A stretch of DNA of 64,000 nt. Origin: Myroides marinus (lineage in GTDB: Bacteria; Bacteroidota; Bacteroidia; Flavobacteriales; Flavobacteriaceae). How positions within the stretch are numbered: position 1 is the stretch's first letter; each line of letters begins with the position of its first letter. The notes under the pieces were generated by a model, which worked only from the letters and a program-made list of their open reading frames with translations, was not told where the DNA came from and searched no databases. Position numbers and translations under genes: made by a program. This document shows positions 63,257 to 64,000 of the stretch, one piece after another. Where the stretch lies: contig NZ_FNYS01000019.1 in assembly GCF_900109075.1 (NCBI RefSeq), forward strand, positions 1 to 64,000, given 5' to 3'.

Positions 63257-63406
63257 AAAACTATATTTTGAAAACAAAAATATAATTTATTTATCTAAAC
63301 TTTCAATAATCATCCTTAAACTTTTGTTCAATTGCATTCTCAAGAGATATTAAGATTGCTTTTGTAATAAAATAGTAGTTATTTTGCTGTAAATAACAAT
63401 TTAATA

Positions 63407-64000
63407 GTGAGAGATTCTGCAAAACATCAAGGTCTTAGAAACCAGTTGGTTGAAGTGCTTAAGCAAAAAGGAATTGTTGATTCGAATGTTTTAGATGCAA
63501 TAAAACGCGTACCACGCCATTTATTTTTGGACTCTAGCTTCGAAGATTTTGCTTACCAAGACAAAGCCTTCCCAATCGGTGCTGGCCAAACTATTTCGCA
63601 CCCTTATACGGTAGCCTTTCAGTCTCAGTTACTTCAGGTCAAAAAAGAGGACAAAATCCTAGAGATAGGTACAGGTAGTGGGTATCAAACAGCTGTACTT
63701 GTAGCTATGGGAGCAAGGGTATATAGTATAGAAAGACAAAATGAACTGTATAAAAAAACCTCTGCTTTATTACCTAGACTTGGAATAAGACCAAAGTTGA
63801 TGACCTTTGGAGATGGGTATAAAGGACTTCCTAATTACGCCCCATTTGATGCTATTATAGTTACAGCAGGAGCTCCATTTATTCCTCAAGCATTACTTGG
63901 ACAAATAAAAGTTGGAGGAAGACTTATCATTCCTATTGGAGACGAAGTACAGATTATGACAGAACTAATCCGTATCAATGAAAAACAATTCGAAAAGCAT
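63407..64000 (+). CDS. pcm: Protein-L-isoaspartate O-methyltransferase, 5' part (runs off window)
   Basis: 198 residues to the window end, from the GTG at 63407 (no ATG is available in frame; RDSAKHQGLRNQLVEVLKQK follows it). The SAM-binding motif ILEIGTGSGYQTAVLVAMGA and the family segments RVPRHLFLD and GAGQTISHPYTVAFQ are clear, as is DAIIVTAGAPFIP. It repairs isoaspartyl residues in damaged proteins. About 15-20 residues appear to be missing at the C-terminus. Confidence 0.9.
   Translation, partial: MRDSAKHQGLRNQLVEVLKQKGIVDSNVLDAIKRVPRHLFLDSSFEDFAYQDKAFPIGAGQTISHPYTVAFQSQLLQVKKEDKILEIGTGSGYQTAVLVAMGARVYSIERQNELYKKTSALLPRLGIRPKLMTFGDGYKGLPNYAPFDAIIVTAGAPFIPQALLGQIKVGGRLIIPIGDEVQIMTELIRINEKQFEKH

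Noticed and set aside
1..64000. Prophage, integrative element or insertion-sequence boundaries
   Set aside because: No integrase, transposase, relaxase, phage structural genes or tRNA-linked direct repeats were seen; the only repeat-bounded segment is the ATPase locus.

Overview
The window is AT-rich DNA from a member of the Bacteroidota, most likely a Flavobacteriaceae genus such as Myroides or a close relative (genus level is inference). The signs are a PorP/SprF protein, a subtilase ending in a type IX secretion sorting domain, many promoter-like TAnnTTTG boxes 15-100 bases before start codons, few Shine-Dalgarno sites, Bacteroidota-type HigBA and NagB sequences, and a Bacteroidota curli locus. 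No rRNA, tRNA, CRISPR array, prophage or intact insertion sequence was seen.

Layout. 1-6.9 kb: the 3' end of a large repetitive surface protein and two secreted paralogues built from Ig-like repeats, probably one operon. 7.1-9.5 kb: a stand-alone nagB behind a structured leader, and a two-gene unit with a zeta-toxin-like kinase. 9.9-16.7 kb: a secreted subtilase, a His-rich periplasmic protein, a PorP/SprF-OmpA pair and a small orphan gene. 17-25.5 kb (minus): a copper/silver efflux set (CusA, CusC, CusB plus two metal-associated small proteins). 25.8-31 kb: an AraC regulator with a zinc alcohol dehydrogenase, a Crp/Fnr regulator with an atypical SDR, and HigBA. 31-36.5 kb (minus): an EmrAB-TolC type pump with its AraC regulator. 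36.5-45.7 kb: further AraC regulators next to MATE and Bcr/CflA transporters, a DUF4143-type ATPase lying between direct repeats, and a PAS-LuxR regulator. 46-55 kb: a curli (functional amyloid) locus. 55-64 kb (minus): housekeeping genes (acyl-ACP thioesterase, miaA, a voltage-gated-type channel, a DEDDh/GIY-YIG nuclease, yggS, DUF1015, a hydroxyacyl-CoA dehydrogenase, a Gfo/Idh oxidoreductase), then a divergent pcm cut by the window end.

How the genes work together. The curli operon reads csgA-like, csgB-like, csgE (with a CsgH-like N-terminal domain), csgF, csgG (with a C-terminal barrel-like extension) and a propeller lipoprotein, with gaps of 5-12 bases from csgB onward. Upstream sits a membrane-bound LuxR-type regulator that could play the part of CsgD. 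Downstream is a wrecked TPR-LuxR regulator gene whose middle has been deleted out of frame. The Cus operon joins an RND pump with several added metal-binding modules: a HMA domain fused to CusB, a Met-rich insert in CusC, a His-rich DUF3347 lipoprotein and a Cys/Met-rich exported protein.

The most unusual items are the curli domain fusions, the repeat-flanked ATPase whose two outer terminators carry exactly inverted loops, the secreted paralogue pair at the left edge, and the structured RNA candidates upstream of nagB, cusA and the crp-like gene.
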